A DNA stretch of 64,000 nucleotides from contig CP077641.1 in NCBI GenBank assembly GCA_019056435.1, positions 3,410,001 to 3,474,000 on the forward strand, read 5' to 3'. Shown one piece after another: positions 56,292-64,000 of this stretch. Source of the DNA: Stutzerimonas stutzeri (GTDB taxonomy: Bacteria > Pseudomonadota > Gammaproteobacteria > Pseudomonadales > Pseudomonadaceae). The translations under genes and the position numbers were made by a program. A model generated the notes under the pieces. It saw only the letters and a list, made by a program, of their open reading frames with translations, was not told where the DNA came from and searched no databases. How positions within the stretch are numbered: position 1 is the first letter of the stretch; each line of letters starts with the position of its first letter.

Positions 56292-58342
56292 TGAACATGC
56301 CCGACATGACAATCGAAAGGGCCGCGAAGCCGGCCGCGACCGACTTCAGCTCCCTGTGGGGACCCGCACTTCTGCAGGCATTCATCAAGCTCGATCCACG
56401 CCGCTTGTGGCGTTCGACCGTCATGCTGGTGGTCGAAATCACCGCGATATGCACGACACTGTTGTGCCTGCTGCCGAACCCCATGGTGGCAACCAGCGTG
56501 GCGGTACAGATTGCGCTCTGGCTCTGGTTTACCGTGCTGTTCGCCAACTTTGCCGAAGCCCTGGCCGAAGGTCGCGGCAGGGCGCGTGCCGATAGTCTCA
56601 AGGCCGGCGCCACGGGGCTTGAAGCGCGCCTGCTGGACCAGGCGGGCAACTACCAAAGCGTACCGGCGAGCACGCTACGACGCGGCGATGTCGTGCGCGT
56701 CGAGGCGGGTGAACTCATTCCCGGCGACGGGGAGGTCATCGAAGGCATCGCCGCGGTCAACGAGGCGGCCATCACGGGCGAGTCGGCGCCGGTCATCCGT
56801 GAGTCCGGGGGAGATCGCTCGGCGGTCACGGGTAATACTCGGGTCGTCTCCGACTGGCTGCATGTGCGCATCACCAGCGAACCCGGCGAGTCCACCCTGG
56901 ATCGCATGATCGCGCTCGTCGAAGGCGCCAAGCGACAGAAAACGCCCAACGAGGTTGCGCTGGACGTGCTGTTGATCGGCCTGACGTCGATCTTTCTGGT
57001 GGTGGTCGCGACGCTCCAGCCGTTCGCCCGATTCGCCGGCGGGGGACATCCCGCTGGTCTACCTGGTCGCTTTGCTGGTGACCTTGATTCCCACCACCAT
57101 CGGCGGGCTGCTCTCGGCCGTCGGTATCGCCGGCATGGACCGTCTCGTCCGGCTCAACGTGATCGCCAAGTCGGGCCGCGCCGTGGAGGCTGCGGGTGAT
57201 GTCCAGGTCCTGCTGCTCGACAAGACCGGAACCATTACCTTCGGGAATCGCCGCTGCACGGCGATGTTCAAGGCTCCTGGCGTCACTGCGACCGAGCTCA
57301 GCTGGGCCGCGCTGCTCTCGTCGCTGGCTGACGATACGGCGGAGGGTAAGTCGATCGTCGAGTACCTGCGCGCGCTTGACCCGGTCCAGGCACCGGTGGC
57401 TGGCGAGCTACGCAGCATCGCCTTCACGGCCGAGACCCGCCTCTCCGGCGCCGATCATGACGGCCGGCGCTATCGCAAGGGGCGGTGGACGCCGTGTTGG
57501 CCCACCTTGGCCTTGGCCGCGACCAACTACCGGAGGTGCTGGCGAGGGAGGTCAAGGCGATCGCGCAGAGTGGCGGGACGCCGCTACTGGTCTGTGCCGA
57601 CGAGCGACTGCTTGGCGCGATTCATCTCAAGGACGTGGTGAAGCCTGGCATCCGCGAGCGCTTCGCCGCGCTGCGCCAGCTCGGCATCCGCACGGTGATG
57701 GTCACCGGTGACAATCCTCTGACCGCGGCTGCCATCGCCGCCGAGGCAGGTGTGGACGATGTGATCGCCGAGGCAACGCCGGAGAAGAAACTTCAGCGAA
57801 TCCGGCAAGAGCAGGCCGAGGGCCGGTTGGTCGCCATGTGCGGCGATGGTGCGAACGACGCGCCGGCCCTGGCGCAGGCCGATGTGGGTCTGGCCATGAA
57901 CGACGGCACGCAAGCCGCCCGCGAGGCCGCGAACCTGGTCGATCTGGATTCCGACCCGACCAAGCTGCTGGACGTGGTTCAGGTAGGCAAGCAACTGTTG
58001 GTGACGCGTGGCGCCCTGACGACCTTTTCGATCGCCAATGACGTGGCGAAGTATTTCGCGATTCTTCCGGCACTGTTCATTGGCATCTACCCGCCGCTCG
58101 ACGCGCTGAATGTGATGCAGCTGCACAGCTCGGCGAGCGCGATCCTTTCCGCGATCATTTTCAATGCGCTGATCATCGTCGGGCTGATTCCGCTGGCATT
58201 GCGCGGCGTGAGCATCAAGGCCGCCGACGCGGCAAGCCTGCTGCGGCGCAACCTGCTCATATATGGCGTCGGGGGCCTGCTGGTTCCCTTCGCCGGCATC
58301 AAGCTGATCGACCTTCTACTGATCCATGTCGGGCTCGTCTGA
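56291..58342 (+). CDS. kdpB: K+-transporting ATPase P-type subunit KdpB (two frameshifts)
   Basis: AAGGAG precedes two adjacent ATGs (56288 and 56291); I use 56291, which overlaps the kdpA TGA. P-type ATPase motifs are [14 protein letters not shown], the phosphorylated Asp in [32 protein letters not shown] and [16 protein letters not shown]. The frame breaks at 57041-57045 (one extra G) and 57479-57482 (one missing G). Joined length is ~683 residues, as expected. It hydrolyses ATP to energise K+ uptake through KdpA. Confidence 0.91.
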
Positions 58343-58363
58343 GCACGCCCTGCCGGAGTACCC

Positions 58364-58939
58364 ATGATGTTCAAGCATGTACGGCCCGCGCTCGCCGCGC
58401 TGGTCACGATGACAGCCCTCACCGGCATTCTGTATCCGCTGTCGGTCACCGCGTTGGCGCAGCTGGCGTTCGACGAGCAGGCCAATGGCAGCCTGGTGCG
58501 CGACGAAAGCGGGCGCGTCAGGGGCAGCTGGCTGCTGGCGCAGCCCGTCGAAGGCGCGCAGTGGTTCCACCCGCGTCCATCAGCCGTCGATTACGCAACG
58601 GTGGCGAGTGGGGCGAGTAACCTGGCGCCCAGCAACCCCGTGCTGTTCGAGCAGGTGCGGCGAAACGCAGAGGCTTGGGCAGGGACACGCGAAAAGCCCG
58701 TGCCGCTTGAGCTGGTCACCACGTCCGGCAGCGGCCTGGACCCTCATCTCAGTCTCGAGGCCGCCCTGTTCCAGGTCGAGAGGATCGCGGCGGCGCGGGG
58801 GGTACCGTCGCAGCGTCTGGTGGCGCTGGTTCGGGCGCATGCGCAAAGTCCCTGGATAGGGCCGACCGTCGTCAACGTGCTGGCTCTGAATCTGGCATTG
58901 GCGGAGAATCCAGCTCCCGATTTCGCCGAGAGAAATTGA
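58364..58939 (+). CDS. kdpC: K+-transporting ATPase subunit KdpC
   Basis: The 191-residue protein has one N-terminal membrane anchor (MMFKHVRPALAALVTMTALTGILYPLSVTALAQLAF) and the periplasmic KdpC domain: GSWLLAQPVEGAQWFHPRPSA, TSGSGLDPHLSLEAALFQVERIA and VNVLALNLAL. It is the assembly/catalytic chaperone of KdpABC. Its stop overlaps kdpD (TGATG). Confidence 0.94.
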   Translation: MMFKHVRPALAALVTMTALTGILYPLSVTALAQLAFDEQANGSLVRDESGRVRGSWLLAQPVEGAQWFHPRPSAVDYATVASGASNLAPSNPVLFEQVRRNAEAWAGTREKPVPLELVTTSGSGLDPHLSLEAALFQVERIAAARGVPSQRLVALVRAHAQSPWIGPTVVNVLALNLALAENPAPDFAERN

Positions 58940-61596
58940 TGAGCGACACCCAACGTGCCGATGCGCTGCTCCTGGATTCGCCCCGCGAGGGACGGGGTCA
59001 GCTGAAGGTGTTTCTCGGCGCGGCTCCGGGAGTCGGTAAGACCTACGCCATGCTTCAGGCCGCGCAGCGCCAGCGGCAGCTTGGGCGGGATGTGCGGATC
59101 GGCATTGTCGAAACCCATGGCCGTGCCGAAACCGAAGCCATGCGGGTCGGCCTCCTCGAGCAGCCCATGGTCCGGCGCGACCACCGAGGTGTGGCGCTGC
59201 AGGAAATGGACCTCGACGGCTTGCTGGACGTCCGCCCGCAACTGGTTCTTGTCGATGAACTGGCGCATAGCAATGCACCGGGCAGCCGGCACGCCAAGCG
59301 CTGGCAGGACGTACTCGAGCTGCTCGATGCGGGCCTCGATGTCTACACCACGGTCAACGTTCAGCATCTGGAGAGTCTCAACGATCAGGTGCGCGCCATT
59401 ACCGGCGTGCAGGTGAGGGAGACGGTGCCTGACTGGGTGCTGCAGGAGGCCGATGACATCCTGCTGATCGATTTGCCCCCTCGTGAACTGCTCGAGCGCC
59501 TGCGTGAAGGCAAGGTCTACGTGCCGGAGCAGGCGAGAGCCGCGATCGATGCCTTCTTCAGCCAGACCAACCTGACAGCGCTGCGCGAGCTGGCCATGCA
59601 GACGGCCGCCGCTCGTGTGGACGCCGACCTGCATCGTCGCCACCGCCTGCTCGGTCAGGCTGCCCCGGCCGTGCGTGGCCGCCTGCTGGTCGGCATCGCC
59701 GGGAATGCGGAGGCCGAAGGCCTGGTGCGGCACGCGGCACGCGTGGCCGAACGCCGTCATTTGCCGTGGTCCGTGGTGCATGTCGATACCGGAACGAGCC
59801 GTAACGAGGCCCAGCTGGCGCGCTTGCAGACCGCGCAGGCCCTGGCCGAGCGCCTTGGTGCGGAGGTCGTGGAGCTGCGCGGCGAGCGCGTCGCGAGAAC
59901 GCTGCTTGACCATGCGGCGGCGCGGCGTGCGAGTGTCCTGCTGGTCGGCGGACGCGGTCGGGCCCGTCGACGCTGGGCCATCTGGCAACCTTCCGTCGCC
60001 GAGCAACTGATCCGCGCCGGTTGCGGGCTGGAGATCAGCGTGCTCGCGCAAACGCCGACCGACGAGCCCGTCCGCTCTCCGAGCCGCAAGGCCTGGAACC
60101 GGCGAGACTACCTGCTCGCCGTACTCGCCACCGGGGGCGCGACAGCCATTGCCCTGTTGCTGTCACGCTTTCTTGCGCTGCCCAACATCTCCCTGGTGTT
60201 TCTCGCCGCGGTGCTCGTGGTCGCGGTACGAAGCAGCCTCGGGCCGGCGTTGGCTTGCGCCGGTCTGTCGTTCCTGCTGTACGATTTTCTGTTCATCCCG
60301 CCGACCTTCACCTTCATCGTTGCACGGCAGGAAGACGTCCTGACGCTGGTGTTCTTCCTGCTGATGGCCGTGCTGTCCGGCAACCTGGCCAGTCGACAGC
60401 GCAGGCAGTTCCAGGCCCTGCGTCAGACGCAGGCCGACACCACGGCCTTGCTCGAGCTTTCCCGCCAGCTCGGCGCAGCCACCGACGCGCAGGCCGTCGC
60501 CACCGCTGCCGTCCGTCAGCTGAAACAGACAACCGATCTTCGGGCGATCGTGGCCACGCGTGAGGGGCGTGGTAGCTGGAGGTTCCTTGGTGACAGTGCG
60601 CCGACGCTGACCGAACAGGAGCTGGCGGCCGCGGAATGGGCGTTCGAACATGGCCAGCCCGCGGGGCAGGGTACGGACACCTTGCCAAGCGGACGCTGGT
60701 GGTGGCTGCCCTTGAGCGGGGATGAGCGATCGCTCGGCTTGCTGGGAATCGAACTCCCGGTTCCCAGCCGTACCGCGCAACAGACACGACGCCTGGTTGC
60801 GGCGCTGGCGCAACCCCTGTCCCAGGCACTGGGGCGTGCCACGCTTGCCGAACAGCTCGAGGCTGCCCGGCTTCATGGGCAGACCGAAGAGCTGCGCAGC
60901 GCGTTGCTTGCCTCGGTGTCCCATGACTTGCGCACACCGCTGACGGCCATGCGCGGCGCCATCGACAGCCTGGCCAGCCTGGGCGACAGCATGAGCGAGT
61001 CCGACCGGCAGGAGCTGCTCGAGGCGACTCGCGACGAGGCGGAGCGCCTGGATCGCTACATCCAGAACCTGCTGGACATGACGCGCCTTGGCCATGGTGG
61101 TCTGAAGCTGATCCGCGACTGGACGGCCCCGGGGGATATCGTCGCCAGCGCCGTGCAGCGTTTGAAACGCGTGCTCGCCGACCTGCGGCTCGACGTGCGG
61201 CTGCCGGACGCGCCGCCGCTGCTGTATGTGCACCCGGCGTTGATCGAACAGGCGCTGGTCAATGTGCTCGAGAACGCGGCACGCTTCTCGCCCGATGGCG
61301 GTCGCCTGGAGATCGCGGTCGAATCCGATGCGCGGGCCTTGCGGTTCATCGTGAGTGACGAAGGCCCGGGTGTACCCGAGGCCGAACGCAAGAAGATCTT
61401 CGACATGTTCTATACCGCAGCGCGAGGTGACCGCGGCGGCCCGGGCACCGGCCTCGGCTTGTCCATCTGCCAGGGCATGATCGGTGCTCATGGTGGTCGT
61501 GTGGCGGTCACGGACGGGCTCGACGGGCGCGGGACGGGCGTCATCCTGGAATTGCCATTACAGCCTCAGCCCGAACTCGAAAAGGATGCCTCTTGA
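58939..61596 (+). CDS. kdpD: Osmosensitive K+ channel histidine kinase KdpD
   Basis: ATG 58939 overlaps kdpC (TTG 58936 is in the same frame). The 885-residue protein has a KdpD domain with Walker A GAAPGVGKTYAML and VLVDELAHSNAPGSRHAKRWQDV, then a universal-stress domain (~230-360) and four membrane helices (~385-480). A GAF-like part precedes HisKA with the phospho-His in ASVSHDLRTPLTAM and HATPase boxes NVLENAARFSPDG and GTGLGLSICQGMIGAHGG. It senses K+ limitation and phosphorylates KdpE. Confidence 0.95.
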   Translation: MSDTQRADALLLDSPREGRGQLKVFLGAAPGVGKTYAMLQAAQRQRQLGRDVRIGIVETHGRAETEAMRVGLLEQPMVRRDHRGVALQEMDLDGLLDVRPQLVLVDELAHSNAPGSRHAKRWQDVLELLDAGLDVYTTVNVQHLESLNDQVRAITGVQVRETVPDWVLQEADDILLIDLPPRELLERLREGKVYVPEQARAAIDAFFSQTNLTALRELAMQTAAARVDADLHRRHRLLGQAAPAVRGRLLVGIAGNAEAEGLVRHAARVAERRHLPWSVVHVDTGTSRNEAQLARLQTAQALAERLGAEVVELRGERVARTLLDHAAARRASVLLVGGRGRARRRWAIWQPSVAEQLIRAGCGLEISVLAQTPTDEPVRSPSRKAWNRRDYLLAVLATGGATAIALLLSRFLALPNISLVFLAAVLVVAVRSSLGPALACAGLSFLLYDFLFIPPTFTFIVARQEDVLTLVFFLLMAVLSGNLASRQRRQFQALRQTQADTTALLELSRQLGAATDAQAVATAAVRQLKQTTDLRAIVATREGRGSWRFLGDSAPTLTEQELAAAEWAFEHGQPAGQGTDTLPSGRWWWLPLSGDERSLGLLGIELPVPSRTAQQTRRLVAALAQPLSQALGRATLAEQLEAARLHGQTEELRSALLASVSHDLRTPLTAMRGAIDSLASLGDSMSESDRQELLEATRDEAERLDRYIQNLLDMTRLGHGGLKLIRDWTAPGDIVASAVQRLKRVLADLRLDVRLPDAPPLLYVHPALIEQALVNVLENAARFSPDGGRLEIAVESDARALRFIVSDEGPGVPEAERKKIFDMFYTAARGDRGGPGTGLGLSICQGMIGAHGGRVAVTDGLDGRGTGVILELPLQPQPELEKDAS

Positions 61597-62285
61597 ATCA
61601 GCCCGCGCGCATATTGGTCGTCGACGACGAGCCGCAGATTCGCAAGTTCCTCAGAATCAGCCTCAACTCTCAGGGCTATGAGGTAAAGGAGGCCGCCAAT
61701 GGCCATGAAGGCCTCGCCATCGCCGCGCTGGAAAAGCCCGATCTGATCGTGCTCGACCTGGGCTTGCCGGATATCGACGGTCAGTCAGTACTCGAGGAGC
61801 TGCGTGTGTGGAGCCAGTCGCCGGTGCTCGTGCTGTCGGTACGCTCCGGCGAATCGGAAAAGGTGAAGGCCCTCGACAACGGCGCCAACGACTACGTCAC
61901 CAAGCCATTCGGTATTCAGGAATTCCTCGCGCGGGTGCGTGCACTGCTGCGCCAGGGGCAGGGTGCCTTAATCGAGCCGACGCAGCGGATCTCCGGGCCC
62001 CTCTGTATCGATTTCGCTTATCGGCGGGTCAGCCTCGATGGGCAGGACGTTGGCCTGACCCGCAAGGAATACGCCGTACTGGCGGCGCTCGCCCGGCACG
62101 CCGGTCGTGTGGTCACGCAACAGCAGTTGCTGAAGGACATCTGGGGGCCGAGTCACAGCGGTGACAGCCATTACCTGCGGGTGGTGGTCGGGCATCTGCG
62201 GCGCAAGCTGGGCGACGATCCTTCAGCGCCGCGATTCATCGTCACCGAAGCCGGGGTCGGCTATCGGCTGGTTGGCTGCGAGTGA
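61593..62285 (+). CDS. kdpE: OmpR-type response regulator KdpE
   Basis: The start is TTG 61593, overlapping the kdpD stop as TTGA; no in-frame ATG exists before the receiver fold. Of 230 residues, 1-120 are the receiver (RILVVDDEPQIRKFL, phospho-Asp in LIVLDLGLPDIDG, and VTKPFG). Residues ~130-230 are the winged helix (LTRKEYAVLAALARHAGRVVTQQQLLKDIWG, HYLRVVVGHLRRKLGDDP). It activates kdpFABC. Confidence 0.95.
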   Translation: MNQPARILVVDDEPQIRKFLRISLNSQGYEVKEAANGHEGLAIAALEKPDLIVLDLGLPDIDGQSVLEELRVWSQSPVLVLSVRSGESEKVKALDNGANDYVTKPFGIQEFLARVRALLRQGQGALIEPTQRISGPLCIDFAYRRVSLDGQDVGLTRKEYAVLAALARHAGRVVTQQQLLKDIWGPSHSGDSHYLRVVVGHLRRKLGDDPSAPRFIVTEAGVGYRLVGCE

Positions 62286-62315
62286 TCGGACTCGCCGAAG
62301 GCTTCGGCAAGCCCT

Positions 62316-63510
62316 TCAGCTTTCGCGCATCCGCGGGTGCCGAAAGAACCCGATTGCCGAGGGCGTTGCCAGGGCGATCACGGCGAGGCCCAGAATGGTG
62401 ATCGCCGTGGCCAGGCCGAAATGGTCCGCGATCCAGCCGGCGGCGATCAGTGGCACGATACTGCCCACGTAGCCACACACCAGATAGGTCGAGATCAAGC
62501 CCGAGCGCTGCGCCGGACGTGCGATCCGGTTGACCATGCTGATGCCGGCCAGCAGGCACAGGCCGTGGCCGATGGCTGCGCCGCAGACGCCAATCATGAA
62601 CACGGTCGGCGACCCCAGTCTGAAGTTGAGCACCAGCATGGCGTTGCTCAGCACCACGGCCAGCAGGCCGAGAAGGCCGCACCAGCGCAGGCTCATCCGC
62701 GCGGACAACAGTTGTACGGTTGCCGAGGCCAGCAGAATCACGCCAATTGCGGTGCCGCTGACGATGGGCCCGTGCCAGGGCACCATCTGGTCGAGGAACA
62801 GCGGCGCCATCGAGGCATACACGCCAAACACGCCGAAGGCGAAGAAGGGCAGGCGCAGGTCAGGGCGAAGGCGAGCGAGTCGGCGCGGTCCGCCCACGCC
62901 AGCCGAGGGACGAAGGCGCGCCAGCTCGGGGCCTGCGGTGCCGGCGCGCTCGTCCCTTGAGTTCGACGCGCATCAGGGCGTAGACCGCCAGCACGCCGAG
63001 CACCAGCGTCGGCACGTAGGTCGAGACCAGCGGATGGGCGAACCACTGGCCGATGATGCCGCCCGTGATCGGCCCGAGCCCGAAGCCGAATGCCAGGAGA
63101 AAGCTGGTGATGGTCGATATCCGTTGCGACGCGCCCTCGCGCGAGATCTGCACCAGGCCCACGGAAGCGCTGGTGACGATCAGGCTCGACGAAAGCCCGA
63201 CGGCGAAGCGCCCGATGTTCAGGCAGGTGAGATGCCAGGCGAGCATGGTGAGGAGGGTGCCGAACCAGCCGAGCAGCAGCCCGGCCATCATGACCCGGCG
63301 AAATCCAAGGGTGTCCGACAGACGCCCCATGAAGAGCAGGCCACACAGCGCGCCAACCATGTACACCACGTAGATCAACGATATCTCGCTGGTGCGCAGC
63401 GCCCAGGTGGCCTGGTAGAGCGGGTATAGCGGCGAGATCAGGGCCGTGCCCATCACACCGACGCACATGGCGAAGCACACCCAGGGAAAGGGGGACCAGG
63501 TTTCTTTCAT
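62316..63510 (-). CDS. MFS transporter (two frameshifts)
   Basis: ATG 63510 (AAGG upstream) starts MKETWSPFPWVCFAMCVGVMGTALISPLYPLYQ, a major facilitator N-half with GALCGLLFMGRLSDTLGFRRVMM (the loop 2-3 motif A). Breaks at 62954-62956 and 62866-62868 (one missing base each) lead on to RPDLRLPFFAFGVFGVYASMAPLFLDQMVPWHG. Twelve helices over ~398 residues. A drug/metabolite antiporter of unknown substrate. Convergent with kdpE. Confidence 0.86.
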
Positions 63511-63686
63511 TTCGAACCTTGAGGAAAAACAGACGGTAGCCATCGGCGAGGCCCGGGGGAGGGCGGCGCACATCGATAGGTGCCTACTGTATCGGTTGTC
63601 CGTCGTCGCGGGGCGTCCATTTACCGGATGATTGTCGCGCTACACCGCTGGGCGTGGCCTGACTCGTGCGAGCGGCCGGGTATTGC

Positions 63687-63700
63687 TACCAAGGAACTAC
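63687..63700 (+). promoter_or_regulatory. TACCAAGGAACTAC box upstream of PQQ alcohol dehydrogenase
   Basis: TACCAAGGAACTAC lies 124 bp before the dehydrogenase ATG in the 300-bp region between the MFS gene and the dehydrogenase. It shares ten bases with the pedF box and is framed by CTAC at both ends. No other ORF is seen in this intergenic stretch. Confidence 0.55.
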
Positions 63701-63810
63701 GGAAATCGGTACTGCGTTCAATTGTTGGCAAAGGGCCTTCATCGAAGAATCGCAACACACCGGGAAAACTTCCCGGCGACGATAACAATGAACCCGCAGA
63801 GGTAGCCGCA

Positions 63811-64000
63811 ATGAAGCACACCGGTCTTCGCAAGCCCTTCGCCCTGAAAGCGCTTTGCGCCGCCGTGGCGTTATCCAGCGTGTCGGCGTGGGCAGTCACC
63901 GATCAGGAAATCCTCGATGACGCCAAATCCACCGATCAGATCGTCACCAATGGGCTGGGACTGCAAGGCCAGCGCTACAGCACCCTGGACAAGCTGACCG
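63811..64000 (+). CDS. exaA: PQQ-dependent alcohol dehydrogenase, N-terminal part (cut by window end)
   Basis: Only the first 63 codons are present. ATG 63811, with AGAGGT upstream, starts a long signal peptide (MKHTGLRKPFALKALCAAVALSSVSAWA), and the mature start VTDQEILDDAKSTDQIVTNGLGLQGQRYSTLDKL is the typical N-terminus of quinoprotein alcohol dehydrogenases, including the N-G-x-G-x-x-x-x-R-Y-S motif. It should oxidise ethanol or similar alcohols in the periplasm and pass electrons to cytochrome c-550. The symbol exaA is by similarity; pedE/qedH-type names are equivalent. Confidence 0.85.
   Translation, partial: MKHTGLRKPFALKALCAAVALSSVSAWAVTDQEILDDAKSTDQIVTNGLGLQGQRYSTLDKLT

Noticed and set aside
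54578..57199. Apparent KdpA-KdpB fusion protein in one open frame
   Set aside because: A one-base change near 56253-56260 restores a normal KdpA end and a TGA overlapping the kdpB ATG, which has its own AAGGAG. The fusion is a frameshift artefact.
1..64000. CRISPR array, rRNA/tRNA genes, insertion sequences, prophage
   Set aside because: No regularly spaced repeats, tRNA cloverleaf sequences, transposase or phage structural genes were found by reading.

Overview
The window is GC-rich DNA from a member of the Pseudomonadaceae, most likely the Pseudomonas stutzeri group (Stutzerimonas). The main reasons are the gene families and their order: nosP-nahK, erbR, pqqF, a phrB/MerR/ferrochelatase light-inducible cluster, and a PQQ alcohol-oxidation cluster. 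I see no rRNA or tRNA genes, CRISPR arrays, insertion sequences or prophage.

Layout. 1-9.9 kb holds housekeeping and accessory genes: the end of uppP, a cold-shock/DUF1294 protein, an orphan curlin-repeat protein, an aldo/keto reductase, HU, a BigR-like persulfide-sensing repressor with a split YeeE-type sulfur transporter, a TlpA-like thioredoxin, an EEP nuclease-family protein and a secreted GH5 glycosidase. 10.4-23.9 kb holds a class V aminotransferase, two c-di-GMP proteins, UV endonuclease UvsE, a UvrD-like helicase, a GST, a GntR regulator beside a polar amino acid ABC transporter, and a sirtuin. 24-35.7 kb is a light-response island: photolyase, two MerR/LitR-type regulators, a short LOV photoreceptor, folE-folX, ferrochelatase, a DUF523/DUF1722 protein, a Trp-rich TIGR02450 protein, a TIGR01777 epimerase and a DUF393 protein. 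Copies of a TTGTACAA-type palindrome lie in front of its transcription units.

35.7-64 kb is dominated by quinoprotein (PQQ) alcohol oxidation: pqqF, a porin, nosP-nahK, erbR, the PQQ-associated ABC system with its YVTN beta-propeller, cytochrome c-550 pedF with a quinoprotein-associated binding protein, and the first 63 codons of a PQQ-dependent alcohol dehydrogenase at the right edge. A TACCAAGG-type box recurs upstream of five of these units, which suggests one regulator, probably ErbR. A complete kdpFABCDE potassium operon and an MFS gene sit between pedF and the dehydrogenase; a BdlA-like chemoreceptor and small enzymes lie before pedF.

Quality warning. At least 17 otherwise well-conserved genes are broken by about 24 single-base indels, most of them one missing base in a short G or C run. 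This looks like systematic sequencing or assembly error rather than gene decay. I annotate those genes over their full expected span and give each break point.
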